Positions 1-6,521 of a stretch of 10,265 bases of DNA are shown here, in pieces; the first letter of the stretch is position 1, and the number at the start of each line of letters is the position of its first letter. Under the pieces are notes generated by a model. The model saw only the letters and a program-made list of their open reading frames with translations, was not told the DNA's origin and did no database searches. Where the stretch lies: NCBI GenBank assembly GCA_946886325.1, contig CAMPIK010000049.1, forward strand, positions 1-10,265, given 5' to 3'. The position numbers were made by a program, and so were the translations under genes. Source of the stretch: an uncultured Shinella sp. Lineage in GTDB: Bacteria; Pseudomonadota; Alphaproteobacteria; Rhizobiales; Rhizobiaceae.

Positions 1-468
1 CCCCTGATGCATGCCCGTGCCGTCGCCAAGGTCGAGGAACAGGTTGCGGACGCGAAGGCGAAGGGCGCCCGCGTCCTTGCCGGCGGCAAGCGGCACAAGG
101 CCGGCCCGCTCTTCTACGAACCGACGCTTCTGACCGATGTCTCCGACGATGCGCTGATCATGCGCGAGGAGACCTTTGGCCCTGTCGCCGCCGTTTCCGC
201 CTTCGACAGCGAGGCGGAGGTGATCGCGCGGGCGAACGACACCGAATACGGCCTCGTCGCCTATGTCGTCACCGAAAACGGCGCGCGCCAGATGCGCCTT
301 GGCCGCGCGCTCGAATACGGCATGGTGGCGATCAACCGGGTGAAGATCACCGGCGGCCCCATTCCCTTCGGCGGCTGGAAACAATCGGGCATTGGTCGCG
401 AGGGCTCGCGCCACGGCCTCGAGGCCTTCACCGAACTCAAATATCTCTGCATCGACACCGCCGCCTGA
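1..468 (+). CDS. Aldehyde dehydrogenase, C-terminal part (succinate-semialdehyde dehydrogenase-like)
   Basis: This is the last 155 codons of an NAD(P)-dependent aldehyde dehydrogenase; the reading frame is open from base 1, so the N-terminal Rossmann region and the catalytic Cys lie outside the window. The EETFGPV motif (about codons 58-64 of the visible part) carries the conserved Glu of the family that contacts the nicotinamide ribose. The C-terminal block EYGMVAINRV followed by PFGGWKQSGIGREGS and a final LKYLCID is the usual ending of class I-type ALDHs and most resembles succinate-semialdehyde dehydrogenases (GabD). The enzyme would oxidise an aldehyde to an acid in the cytoplasm. Its downstream neighbour, 29 nt away, is a class III aminotransferase that could generate that aldehyde, which supports a GABA-like, polyamine or omega-amino-acid route. 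Family membership is secure; the exact substrate is inference, and a related semialdehyde is equally possible. Confidence 0.9.
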   Translation, partial: PLMHARAVAKVEEQVADAKAKGARVLAGGKRHKAGPLFYEPTLLTDVSDDALIMREETFGPVAAVSAFDSEAEVIARANDTEYGLVAYVVTENGARQMRLGRALEYGMVAINRVKITGGPIPFGGWKQSGIGREGSRHGLEAFTELKYLCIDTAA

Positions 469-497
469 ACAGGGCGCGACCACGAAAGGACAAGACC

Positions 498-1871
498 ATG
501 CTCGACCAGCGCAACGAACTGACCGCCTGGGACCGCGACCACTTCTTCCATCCCTCGACGCATATGGGCATGCATGCCCGCGGCGAGACGCCGACCCGCA
601 TCATCGGCGGTGGCGAAGGTGTCTACATCACCGACACCAGCGGCAAGACGAGCCTCGACGCCTTTGCCGGCCTCTATTGCGTCAATGTCGGCTACGGCCG
701 CCAGAAGATCGCCGACGCTATCGCCGAACAGGCGAAGAACCTCGCCTACTATCATTCCTATGTCGGCCACGGCACCGAAGCCTCGATCACGCTCGCCAAG
801 ATGATCATCGACCGCGCGCCCGAGGGCATGAGCCGCGTCTATTTCGGCCTCTCCGGCTCGGATGCCAACGAGACCAACATCAAGCTGATCTGGTACTACA
901 ACAACATTCTCGGCCGGCCGGAAAAGAAGAAGATCATCTCGCGCTGGCGCGGCTATCACGGCTCGGGCGTCATGACCGGATCGCTGACCGGCTTGCACCT
1001 CTTCCACAACGCCTTCGACCTGCCGCGCGCGCCGATCCTGCATACGGAAGCGCCCTACTTCTTCCGCCGGCCGGATCGCTCGATGGACGAGGAGCAGTTC
1101 TCGCAATATTGCGCCGACAAGCTGGAGGAGATGATCCTCGCCGAAGGCCCGGAGACGGTCGCCGCCTTCATCGGCGAGCCGATCCTCGGCACCGGCGGCA
1201 TCGTGCCGCCGCCGGCCGGCTACTGGCAGAAGATCCAGGCCGTGCTCGACAAGTATGACATCCTGCTCGTCGCCGACGAGGTCGTCACCGGCTTCGGCCG
1301 CCTCGGCACCATGTTCGGCTCCGACCACTACGGCATGAAGCCCGACCTCATCACCATCGCCAAGGGCCTGACCTCGGCCTATGCGCCGCTCTCCGGCACC
1401 ATCGTCTCGGACAAGGTCTGGCAGGTATTGGTGAAGGGTTCGGACGACCTCGGCCCGATCGGCCATGGCTGGACCTATTCGGCACACCCGATCTGCGCTG
1501 CCGCCGGCGTTGCCAATCTCGAACTGATCGACGAACTCGGCCTCGTCGCGAATGCCGGCTCGACGGGCGCCTATTTCCGCGCGGAGCTCGCCAAGGCCGT
1601 CGGCGGCCACAGGCATGTCGGCGAAGTCCGCGGCGACGGCCTGATGGCCGCGATCGAATTCGTCGAGGACCGGGACGACCGGGCCTTCTTCGATCCGTCC
1701 CGCAAGATCGGCCCGCAGGTATCGGCCGCCCTTCTCGAACGCGGCGTCATCGGCCGCGCCATGCCGCAGGGCGACATCCTCGGCTTCGCGCCGCCGCTCT
1801 GCCTGACGAAGGAAGAGGCCGATACAGTGGTGAAGGCCGCCGCCGGCGCGATCGAACAGGTGCTCGGCTGA
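498..1871 (+). CDS. Class III (omega) aminotransferase, PLP-dependent
   Basis: A complete 457-residue fold-type I aminotransferase, the usual length for the class III family (putrescine/beta-alanine:pyruvate, GABA and related aminotransferases). Visible landmarks are GSDAN at 120-124 (cofactor phosphate binding), YHG at 153-155, the conserved Glu of GEPI at 227, Asp260 in ADEVVTGFGRLG (pairs with the pyridine nitrogen) and Lys289 in TIAKG, which should form the internal aldimine with PLP. The N-terminal HFFHPSTHMGMH stretch resembles that of pyruvate-dependent omega-transaminases such as the SpuC type. The start is supported by AAGGA at 486-490, 7 nt before the ATG. It sits between an aldehyde dehydrogenase and an MDR oxidoreductase, so it most likely removes the amino group of a terminal amine or omega-amino acid to give an aldehyde for the dehydrogenase. 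The amino donor (putrescine, GABA, beta-alanine or taurine type) cannot be fixed from sequence alone. Confidence 0.93.
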   Translation: MLDQRNELTAWDRDHFFHPSTHMGMHARGETPTRIIGGGEGVYITDTSGKTSLDAFAGLYCVNVGYGRQKIADAIAEQAKNLAYYHSYVGHGTEASITLAKMIIDRAPEGMSRVYFGLSGSDANETNIKLIWYYNNILGRPEKKKIISRWRGYHGSGVMTGSLTGLHLFHNAFDLPRAPILHTEAPYFFRRPDRSMDEEQFSQYCADKLEEMILAEGPETVAAFIGEPILGTGGIVPPPAGYWQKIQAVLDKYDILLVADEVVTGFGRLGTMFGSDHYGMKPDLITIAKGLTSAYAPLSGTIVSDKVWQVLVKGSDDLGPIGHGWTYSAHPICAAAGVANLELIDELGLVANAGSTGAYFRAELAKAVGGHRHVGEVRGDGLMAAIEFVEDRDDRAFFDPSRKIGPQVSAALLERGVIGRAMPQGDILGFAPPLCLTKEEADTVVKAAAGAIEQVLG

Positions 1872-1873
1872 TC

Positions 1874-2944
1874 ATGCAGGCCATTCCGGAAAAAATGGCC
1901 GCCGTGCAACTGGTCGGGCACGGCGGCCTCGACAAGCTCGTGTACAGCCGCGACGTGCCCGTCCCGCACCCGGCGGCCGGCGAAGTCCTGATCCGCGTCA
2001 CCGCCTGCGGCATGAACAATACCGACGTCTGGGTGCGCGAGGGTGCCTATGGCCGGGAGGATGACCCGGCCGCCGTCTCCACCTGGCGCCGGCAGGGCAA
2101 CACGCTCACCTTTCCGCGCATCCAGGGCACCGATTCGGTCGGGACCATCGTCGCCGTCGGCGAGGGCGTCGATGAAGGCCGGATCGGCGAACGGGTGATG
2201 GTCGATTTCTCCATCTACAACCGCGACGACGACAGCCTTGCCGACATCGACTACATGGGCCACGGCCGCGACGGCGGCTACGCCGAATATCAGGCGCTGC
2301 CGGCGGAAAACGCGCATGTGGTCGAAACCGACCTCACCGACATCGAACTCGCCACCTTCTGCTGCGCCTACCTGACGGGCGAGCGCATGCTGGAGCGCGC
2401 CCGGCTCACAGCCGGCGAGACCGTGCTCGTCACCGGCGCATCCGGCGGCGTCGGCTCGGCGATTATCCAGCTCGCGCGCGCCCGTGGCGCGGTTCCCATA
2501 GCGGTCTGCGGCGCCGGCAAGGAAGCGGCGATGCTGGACATCGGCGCCGAAGCGGTCGTCACGCGCGGCAAGGGCGACCTGATCGAGGCGGTCGCGGCCG
2601 CGGCAGGCGGCCGACCGATCGACGTGGTGGCCGACCTCGTGGCCGGTCCGCTCTTCAACGACCTGCTGCGCATCCTGAGGCCGGAAGGGCGCTACACGAC
2701 CGCCGGCGCCATCGGCGGCCCGGTCGTAAATCTCGATCTGAGGACCATGTACCTGAAACAGCTCGAGCTGCACGGTTCCAGCCAGGGCACGCGCGGCGAT
2801 TTCCGCCGTCTTGTCGGCTATATCGAAGACAGGAAGATCCGTCCGCTCGTCGGCGGCGTCTACAAGCTCTCCGATTTCCACAAGGCACAGACCGACTTCA
2901 TGGCCAAAGGCTTCGTCGGCAAACTGGTGGTCGTTCCGGACTGA
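1874..2944 (+). CDS. Zinc-independent MDR family alcohol dehydrogenase / quinone oxidoreductase-like protein
   Basis: A 356-residue medium-chain dehydrogenase/reductase. The N-terminal GroES-like catalytic domain covers about 1-150 and the Rossmann domain about 160-310, with the nucleotide-binding turn TGASGGVGSA at 187-196. The usual catalytic-zinc ligands are mostly missing: the GHE motif is GTD at 85-87, and the Cys45 block reads CGMNNTD rather than CGxCHTD. The structural-zinc Cys cluster is also absent; that loop is acidic and non-cysteine (about 112-128). It should therefore be a zinc-free reductase like quinone oxidoreductases and use NAD(P)H. The ATG lies 2 nt after the aminotransferase stop, so the two genes are probably translationally coupled. 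No strong ribosome-binding site is visible for this ATG; Met8 (1895), preceded by CCGGAAAAA, is an alternative start. The role in the amine-catabolic operon is unknown; handling of an aldehyde or enone intermediate is a guess. Confidence 0.88.
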   Translation: MQAIPEKMAAVQLVGHGGLDKLVYSRDVPVPHPAAGEVLIRVTACGMNNTDVWVREGAYGREDDPAAVSTWRRQGNTLTFPRIQGTDSVGTIVAVGEGVDEGRIGERVMVDFSIYNRDDDSLADIDYMGHGRDGGYAEYQALPAENAHVVETDLTDIELATFCCAYLTGERMLERARLTAGETVLVTGASGGVGSAIIQLARARGAVPIAVCGAGKEAAMLDIGAEAVVTRGKGDLIEAVAAAAGGRPIDVVADLVAGPLFNDLLRILRPEGRYTTAGAIGGPVVNLDLRTMYLKQLELHGSSQGTRGDFRRLVGYIEDRKIRPLVGGVYKLSDFHKAQTDFMAKGFVGKLVVVPD

Positions 2945-2965
2945 TGCCCAATGCGTCCTGCGTTC

Positions 2966-2994
2966 CCCGCCCGATGGAAGCGTCGTCGGGCGGG
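2966..2994 (+). terminator. GC-rich hairpin after the amine-catabolic operon
   Basis: CCCGCCCGA at 2966-2974 and TCGGGCGGG at 2986-2994 are perfect inverted repeats (9 bp) with an 11-nt loop. The hairpin begins 22 nt after the stop of the MDR gene. No T-run follows, so it is not a canonical intrinsic terminator; it may act as an RNA 3'-end stabiliser or support factor-dependent termination. The position at the end of a co-directional operon is the main support. Confidence 0.45.
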
Positions 2995-3030
2995 ATGCAA
3001 CAGTGGGACCATCACAAAAACGTGCGGCGA

Positions 3031-3058
3031 TTTACAACTCTGCTGCACCTGCTAAAAA
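3031..3058 (+). promoter_or_regulatory. Weak candidate promoter upstream of yqaA-like gene
   Basis: TTTACA at 3031-3036 and TAAAAA at 3053-3058 are spaced by 16 nt and would give a leader of about 20 nt before the ATG at 3086. The match to sigma70 consensus is modest. A promoter is expected in this 141-nt gap because a hairpin separates it from the upstream operon, but this exact placement is tentative. Confidence 0.25.
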
Positions 3059-3085
3059 GCGCCCGGACCTGAACCGGAATTCCCC

Positions 3086-3667
3086 ATGCTCCGACGCCTC
3101 TACGACTGGACCATGTCGCTGGCCGCGACCCGGCACGCCGAACGCGCGCTTTTCGGCGTCTCCTTCGTGGAAAGCTCGGTCTTCCCCATTCCGCCGGACG
3201 TGCTGCTGATCCCGATGGTGATCGCCAAGCCGCTGAAATGGCTGCGGCTCGCGACACTCTGCACCGTCGCCTCCGTGCTCGGCGCCTTCCTCGGCTATGC
3301 GATCGGCATGTTCCTCTACGAGCAGATCGGCCAGCCGATCCTCGCCTTCTACGGCAAGGAGGACGCCTTCGGGCAGATCGCCGACTGGTACAACACCTGG
3401 GGCGGATGGGGCGTGCTCTTTGCCGCCGTGACACCGTTCCCCTACAAGGTACTGACGATCTTCTCCGGCGCGACGGGCCTCAATTTCGTCGTCTTCACGG
3501 TCGTCAGCATTATCGGCCGGGCAGCGCGGTTCTTCCTCGTCGCCTGGTTGCTGAGGATGTATGGCGAGCCGATCCGGCTCTTCATCGAGAAATATCTCGG
3601 CATCCTCTTCACGCTGTTTCTCGTCTTGCTGATCGGCGGTTTCTACGCCGTCAGGTTCGTCTTCTGA
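3086..3667 (+). CDS. YqaA/DedA-like inner-membrane protein (SNARE-associated/VTT family)
   Basis: A 193-residue hydrophobic protein with four to five likely membrane-spanning or re-entrant segments (about 22-48, 54-78, 106-130, 133-157 and 170-190). Family landmarks are the ES-x-FPIPPD block at 29-38, the Gly-rich segment LGAFLGYAIGMF at 65-76, TPFPYKV at 116-122 and the GRAARF block at 144-149. These match YqaA-type members of the DedA/VTT superfamily, relatives of which are lipid-carrier flippases or are needed for envelope homeostasis; the precise substrate here is unknown. The ATG is preceded by GGAA with about 7 nt spacing. The stop codon lies 7 nt before dsbB, so the two form an operon, which points to an envelope-related role. 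Confidence 0.85.
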   Translation: MLRRLYDWTMSLAATRHAERALFGVSFVESSVFPIPPDVLLIPMVIAKPLKWLRLATLCTVASVLGAFLGYAIGMFLYEQIGQPILAFYGKEDAFGQIADWYNTWGGWGVLFAAVTPFPYKVLTIFSGATGLNFVVFTVVSIIGRAARFFLVAWLLRMYGEPIRLFIEKYLGILFTLFLVLLIGGFYAVRFVF

Positions 3668-3674
3668 GGTTGGT

Positions 3675-4202
3675 ATGATGACCGCGACATCGACAAGAAC
3701 GACATCCTCGGCGACGACGCTTGCAAGCGCCGTCCTCCTGACCGTCGGCATGGCGGCGACCGTGGGCGGCGCCCTCGGCTTCGAGCATATCGGCGGCTAC
3801 ATTCCCTGCGCGCTCTGCCTGATGCAGCGCGATCCCTATTACTACGGCATTCCTGTCGCGGCCGCCGCCGCCCTGTCGGGCTTCCTTGGCGGTCCGGCAT
3901 GGCTGACCCGTGGACTGCTGGCGATCGCGGGTGTGATGATGCTCGTCGGCGCCGGGCTCGGCGTCTACCACGCCGGCGTCGAATGGCATTTCTGGGAAGG
4001 CCCGGCGACCTGCGCGACGGCGGCGCAGGGCGTCACGCAGAATGCGGGCGACCTGCTGTCCGATCTGAACGCCAAAACGCCGCCATCCTGCTCGGACGCG
4101 TCGTTCCGCTTCCTCGGCCTGTCCTTCGCGGGATGGAACGTCATCGCAAGCCTGATCCTCGCCGCAATCGCCTTCGTCGGCGTTCGCGGCAAGACGGCGT
4201 GA
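3675..4202 (+). CDS. dsbB: Disulfide bond formation protein B (DsbB family)
   Basis: A 175-residue quinone-linked thiol oxidoreductase of the inner membrane that would reoxidise periplasmic DsbA-type donors. Four hydrophobic helices are visible (about 16-36, 55-72, 78-99, 148-171). The first periplasmic loop carries the redox pair C45-A-L-C48 in the family context PCALCLMQR; the second loop has Cys113 and Cys139, spaced like the second essential pair of E. coli DsbB. GAGG at 3666-3669 overlaps the stop of the upstream gene and serves either of two adjacent ATGs (3675 or 3678); the first is listed. No dsbA is in the window. The gene converges on the HNH nuclease gene with only 13 nt between stops and no clear terminator there. 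All four key cysteines are present, so I expect an active enzyme. Confidence 0.92.
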   Translation: MMTATSTRTTSSATTLASAVLLTVGMAATVGGALGFEHIGGYIPCALCLMQRDPYYYGIPVAAAAALSGFLGGPAWLTRGLLAIAGVMMLVGAGLGVYHAGVEWHFWEGPATCATAAQGVTQNAGDLLSDLNAKTPPSCSDASFRFLGLSFAGWNVIASLILAAIAFVGVRGKTA

Positions 4203-4215
4203 GCGCGGGCCCCGA

Positions 4216-4773
4216 TCAGGGCTGCAGTTCGACGTCCCAGTAGAGATAGTCCATCCAGCTTTCGTGCAGGAAGTTCGGCGGGAAGAGCCGGCCGTTGTTG
4301 TGCAGGTCCTGAACCGTCGGCTGATAGGGCTTCTGGTGCGGGAACATGCCGGCCTTCTTCGGCAGCTTGCTGCCTTTCCTCAGATTGCACGGCGAGCAGG
4401 CGGCCACGACATTGAACCATGTCGTCTCGCCGCCATGCGCGCGAGGAATGACATGGTCGAATGTCAGGTCGTCAGGCGAGCCGCAATACTGGCACTCGAA
4501 CTTGTCGCGCAGGAAGACGTTGAACCGGGTGAAGGCCGGATGACGGGAAGGCTGAACGTAACTCTTGAGGCACACGACGCTCGGCAGGCGCATCGAAAAG
4601 CTCGGAGAAGAGACCGAGTGTTCGTATTCCGCGATGATGTTCACACGGTCAAGAAAGACCGCCTTGATCGCGTCCTGCCAGGACCACAACGACAAGGGAT
4701 AATAACTCAATGGCCTGTAGTCGGCGTTCAAGACGAGCGCCGGCAGGGCCTGTGGTGAAACAGAAATCGTCAA
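4216..4773 (-). CDS. HNH endonuclease family protein, TTG start
   Basis: A 185-residue protein with a C-terminal-half HNH (beta-beta-alpha metal) nuclease domain. Zinc-type pairs C94-x2-C97 and C126-x2-C129 flank the catalytic DH at 106-107 (DHVIPRAHGG), with Asn121 and Asn130 completing the HNH signature. The N-terminal 90 residues (VLNADYRPLSYYPLSLWSW) are conserved in the stand-alone HNH family common in many bacteria, whose function is not settled. The start is read as TTG: AGGAG (4780-4784 on the complementary strand) is 6 nt upstream, a stop lies further upstream in frame, no in-frame ATG lies between that stop and the TTG, and the first internal ATG would remove 60 conserved residues. 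No methyltransferase, restriction subunit or toxin-antitoxin partner is adjacent, so a repair or nucleic-acid-processing role is more likely than restriction; this is inference. Confidence 0.88.
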   Translation of the reverse strand: MTISVSPQALPALVLNADYRPLSYYPLSLWSWQDAIKAVFLDRVNIIAEYEHSVSSPSFSMRLPSVVCLKSYVQPSRHPAFTRFNVFLRDKFECQYCGSPDDLTFDHVIPRAHGGETTWFNVVAACSPCNLRKGSKLPKKAGMFPHQKPYQPTVQDLHNNGRLFPPNFLHESWMDYLYWDVELQP

Positions 4774-4779
4774 GGGCTT

Positions 4780-4784
4780 CTCCT
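4780..4784 (-). promoter_or_regulatory. Ribosome binding site that sets the TTG start of the HNH gene
   Basis: On the minus strand AGGAG is followed by six bases and then TTG. No in-frame ATG is available nearby, so this site decides the start. Confidence 0.75.
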
Positions 4785-4808
4785 GATCGATTCGGCATCT
4801 GCCCTTCT

Positions 4809-4838
4809 ATATTAGGCGCGTTGTTACAGCATTGTGAA
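4809..4838 (-). promoter_or_regulatory. Candidate promoter of the HNH gene
   Basis: On the minus strand TTCACA (4838-4833) and TAATAT (4814-4809) are separated by 18 nt. They would start transcription near 4800, about 27 nt before the TTG start. The site lies directly after a likely terminator for the upstream glycosylase gene, which makes an independent promoter sensible. The matches are imperfect (one or two mismatches per box). Confidence 0.4.
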
Positions 4839-4843
4839 GCCGG

Positions 4844-4885
4844 AAAGAAAAAGCAAAAACAGAAGATTCGCCTGACGCGGCGTCA
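4844..4885 (-). terminator. Probable intrinsic terminator of the DNA glycosylase gene
   Basis: Read on the minus strand, TGACGC and GCGTCA (4885-4880 and 4878-4873) form a compact inverted repeat. About ten bases further on comes a T-rich stretch with two five-base T-runs (4862-4844). An alternative longer stem pairs 4896-4901, which includes the stop codon, with 4870-4875. The T-tract is not immediately adjacent to the stem, so efficiency is uncertain. Confidence 0.45.
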
Positions 4886-4895
4886 AACGTAAGCC

Positions 4896-5546
4896 TCAGG
4901 CAAGCGGCGCTCCGTCGCGCCGCATTTCCCGCGCGTAATAGGCCCAGAAGAGCCGCGCCGAAATGCCGCGCCAGGGCGACCAGGCAGCCGCAATGGCAGA
5001 GAGTTCGGCCTCGGTCGGCCGCACGCGAAGACCGAGCGCATGGCTGACGGCATTTTGCAGCGCGACGTCGCCGGAGGGAAAGATGTCCGGGTGGCCGGCG
5101 CAGAAGAGAAGATAGACTTCCGCGCTCCACCGGCCGACGCCCTTGATGCCGGTGAGCGCGCGTATGGCCGCTTCCGCCTCCATCTGGCAGACCGAATCGA
5201 GATCGATGTGACCGCTGTCGACGGCTTCGGCGACACGGCGCAGTGTGTCCGCCTTGGCCCGCGACAGGCCCGCCGCGCGACAGTCCTCGTCCGTCAGCCC
5301 GAGGATGTGGTGCGGCGTGATATCTTCGGCGATCGTTTCGAGCTTGCGCCAGATCGCATCGGCGCTGGCGCGCGACACCATCTGCGACACGATGATGCCC
5401 GCCATGCCGCGATAGCCCGGCTCCTGCCGGCGCAGCGGCACCGGGCCGGCCTTGTCGATGACGGCATAGAGCCGCGCGTCGAGCAGCGCCAGATCGACGA
5501 GACCGGCGGAAACGTCCGCATCCGTCCTGATCATGTGCAAGCGCAT
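4896..5546 (-). CDS. DNA-3-methyladenine glycosylase II-like (AlkA family, HhH-GPD)
   Basis: A 216-residue base-excision repair glycosylase that would remove alkylated bases such as 3-methyladenine from DNA. The HhH-GPD core covers about 45-200. The helix-hairpin-helix is LTGIKGVGRW at 131-140, followed by the Gly/Pro-rich loop FPSGD and the catalytic Asp160. The length fits the short AlkA-like proteins that lack the N-terminal domain of E. coli AlkA; there is no iron-sulfur Cys cluster, which argues against an EndoIII/MutY type. The first ATG (5546) has a weak GGGTGAA-like site upstream; Met5 is a less supported alternative. It is divergent from gluQ with a 66-nt gap and upstream of the HNH gene, but a terminator-like element and a candidate promoter suggest the two are not strictly one transcript. 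Confidence 0.88.
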   Translation of the reverse strand: MRLHMIRTDADVSAGLVDLALLDARLYAVIDKAGPVPLRRQEPGYRGMAGIIVSQMVSRASADAIWRKLETIAEDITPHHILGLTDEDCRAAGLSRAKADTLRRVAEAVDSGHIDLDSVCQMEAEAAIRALTGIKGVGRWSAEVYLLFCAGHPDIFPSGDVALQNAVSHALGLRVRPTEAELSAIAAAWSPWRGISARLFWAYYAREMRRDGAPLA

Positions 5547-5612
5547 TCGAATTCACCCGAGAAGAAAACCGCCGCCATTGGCAGGGCCGGTTCGTTCGTG
5601 CCAGAAAACGCC

Positions 5613-6521
5613 ATGCCAACCGCTTTGTCAAAGCCGCCCGTCTTTCGCTTCGCGCCGAGCCCGAACGGGCTGCTGCATCTTGGCCACGGCTATTCTGCAC
5701 TGCTGAACCAGTCGCTGGCACGGGAGGCCGGCGGGCGCCTGCTGCTGCGCATCGAGGACATCGACACGGCGCGCTGCCGGCCGGAGTTCGAAGCGGCAAT
5801 CTACCGCGACCTCGCCTGGCTTGGCATCGGCTGGGAAGAACCGGTGCGTCGGCAATCGGAGCACTTCGGCGAATACCAGCAGGCGCTTCAGTCGCTCATC
5901 GACCGCGGCCTCGCCTACCCCGCTTTCCTGAGCCGCGCCGACGTGCGCGCCGCTGTCGCCGCTGCGGAGGCGGACGGGCGACCGTGGCCGCGCGATCCGG
6001 ACGGTGCACCGCTCTATCCCGAAACGGAGCGCGAGCTCGACCCGAAAATTGCGGCCGGCTGGATCGCAGACGGCCGCCAGCACGCCTGGCGGCTTGATAT
6101 GGACCGTGCGCTGGCAGCGACGGATCAAGCGCTGACGTGGACTGAGGAAGGCACCGGCCCGGACGGCGAAAGCGGCATCGTCGCTGCCGCGCCAGGGCGC
6201 TGGGGCGACATCGTACTGTCGCGCTCCGATGCGCCGTCGAGCTATCATCTGTCGGTGACGCTGGATGATGCCCTGCAGGGCGTTACGAACATTGTACGCG
6301 GGCAGGATCTCTTTCACGCCACATCTGTTCATCGGCTGTTGCAAGCCCTGCTCGGACTGCCCGAGCCAATCTATCGCCATCACGGCCTCGTGCTGGGGCC
6401 GGACGGACGGAAGCTTTCCAAGAGCAATGGCGACACCGCGCTTGCGACCTACCGCGACGAGGGCCTTTCACCGGCCGGCCTTCGCGCCCTGTTCGCGCGC
6501 GATGGCCTCGTCCTCCATTGA
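5613..6521 (+). CDS. gluQ: Glutamyl-Q tRNA(Asp) synthetase
   Basis: A 302-residue protein corresponding to the catalytic domain of glutamyl-tRNA synthetase without the anticodon-binding domain, which is the hallmark of GluQ (YadB). It should activate glutamate and attach it to queuosine in the anticodon of tRNA(Asp). The class I signatures are present: FAPSPNGLLHLGH at 13-25 (HIGH motif HLGH at 22-25) and KLSKS at 267-271, with LRIEDID at 45-51 for glutamate binding. The zinc-binding cysteines of E. coli GluQ are absent: the segment reads AYPAFLSR at 101-108. The reading frame is open far upstream, so the start is uncertain; ATG 5613 is chosen because the conserved domain begins a few residues later, with GTG 5598 as an alternative. 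Its 3' end overlaps that of the convergent YihY-type gene by 54 nt. Confidence 0.92.
   Translation: MPTALSKPPVFRFAPSPNGLLHLGHGYSALLNQSLAREAGGRLLLRIEDIDTARCRPEFEAAIYRDLAWLGIGWEEPVRRQSEHFGEYQQALQSLIDRGLAYPAFLSRADVRAAVAAAEADGRPWPRDPDGAPLYPETERELDPKIAAGWIADGRQHAWRLDMDRALAATDQALTWTEEGTGPDGESGIVAAAPGRWGDIVLSRSDAPSSYHLSVTLDDALQGVTNIVRGQDLFHATSVHRLLQALLGLPEPIYRHHGLVLGPDGRKLSKSNGDTALATYRDEGLSPAGLRALFARDGLVLH

Noticed and set aside
261..2881. Long minus-strand open frames opposite the aminotransferase and MDR genes
   Set aside because: They are antisense shadows of GC-rich coding sequence: compositionally biased, without recognisable motifs, and directly opposite well-conserved genes.
4216..5546. Restriction-modification or anti-phage island around the HNH gene
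   Set aside because: No methyltransferase, specificity subunit, helicase, toxin or mobile-element gene is adjacent, and composition is similar to the flanks; the neighbours are housekeeping genes.
5040..5612. Extended N-terminus in frame with gluQ
   Set aside because: The 191 extra codons lie antisense to the glycosylase gene, have no resemblance to a domain, and the synthetase fold begins only after 5613.
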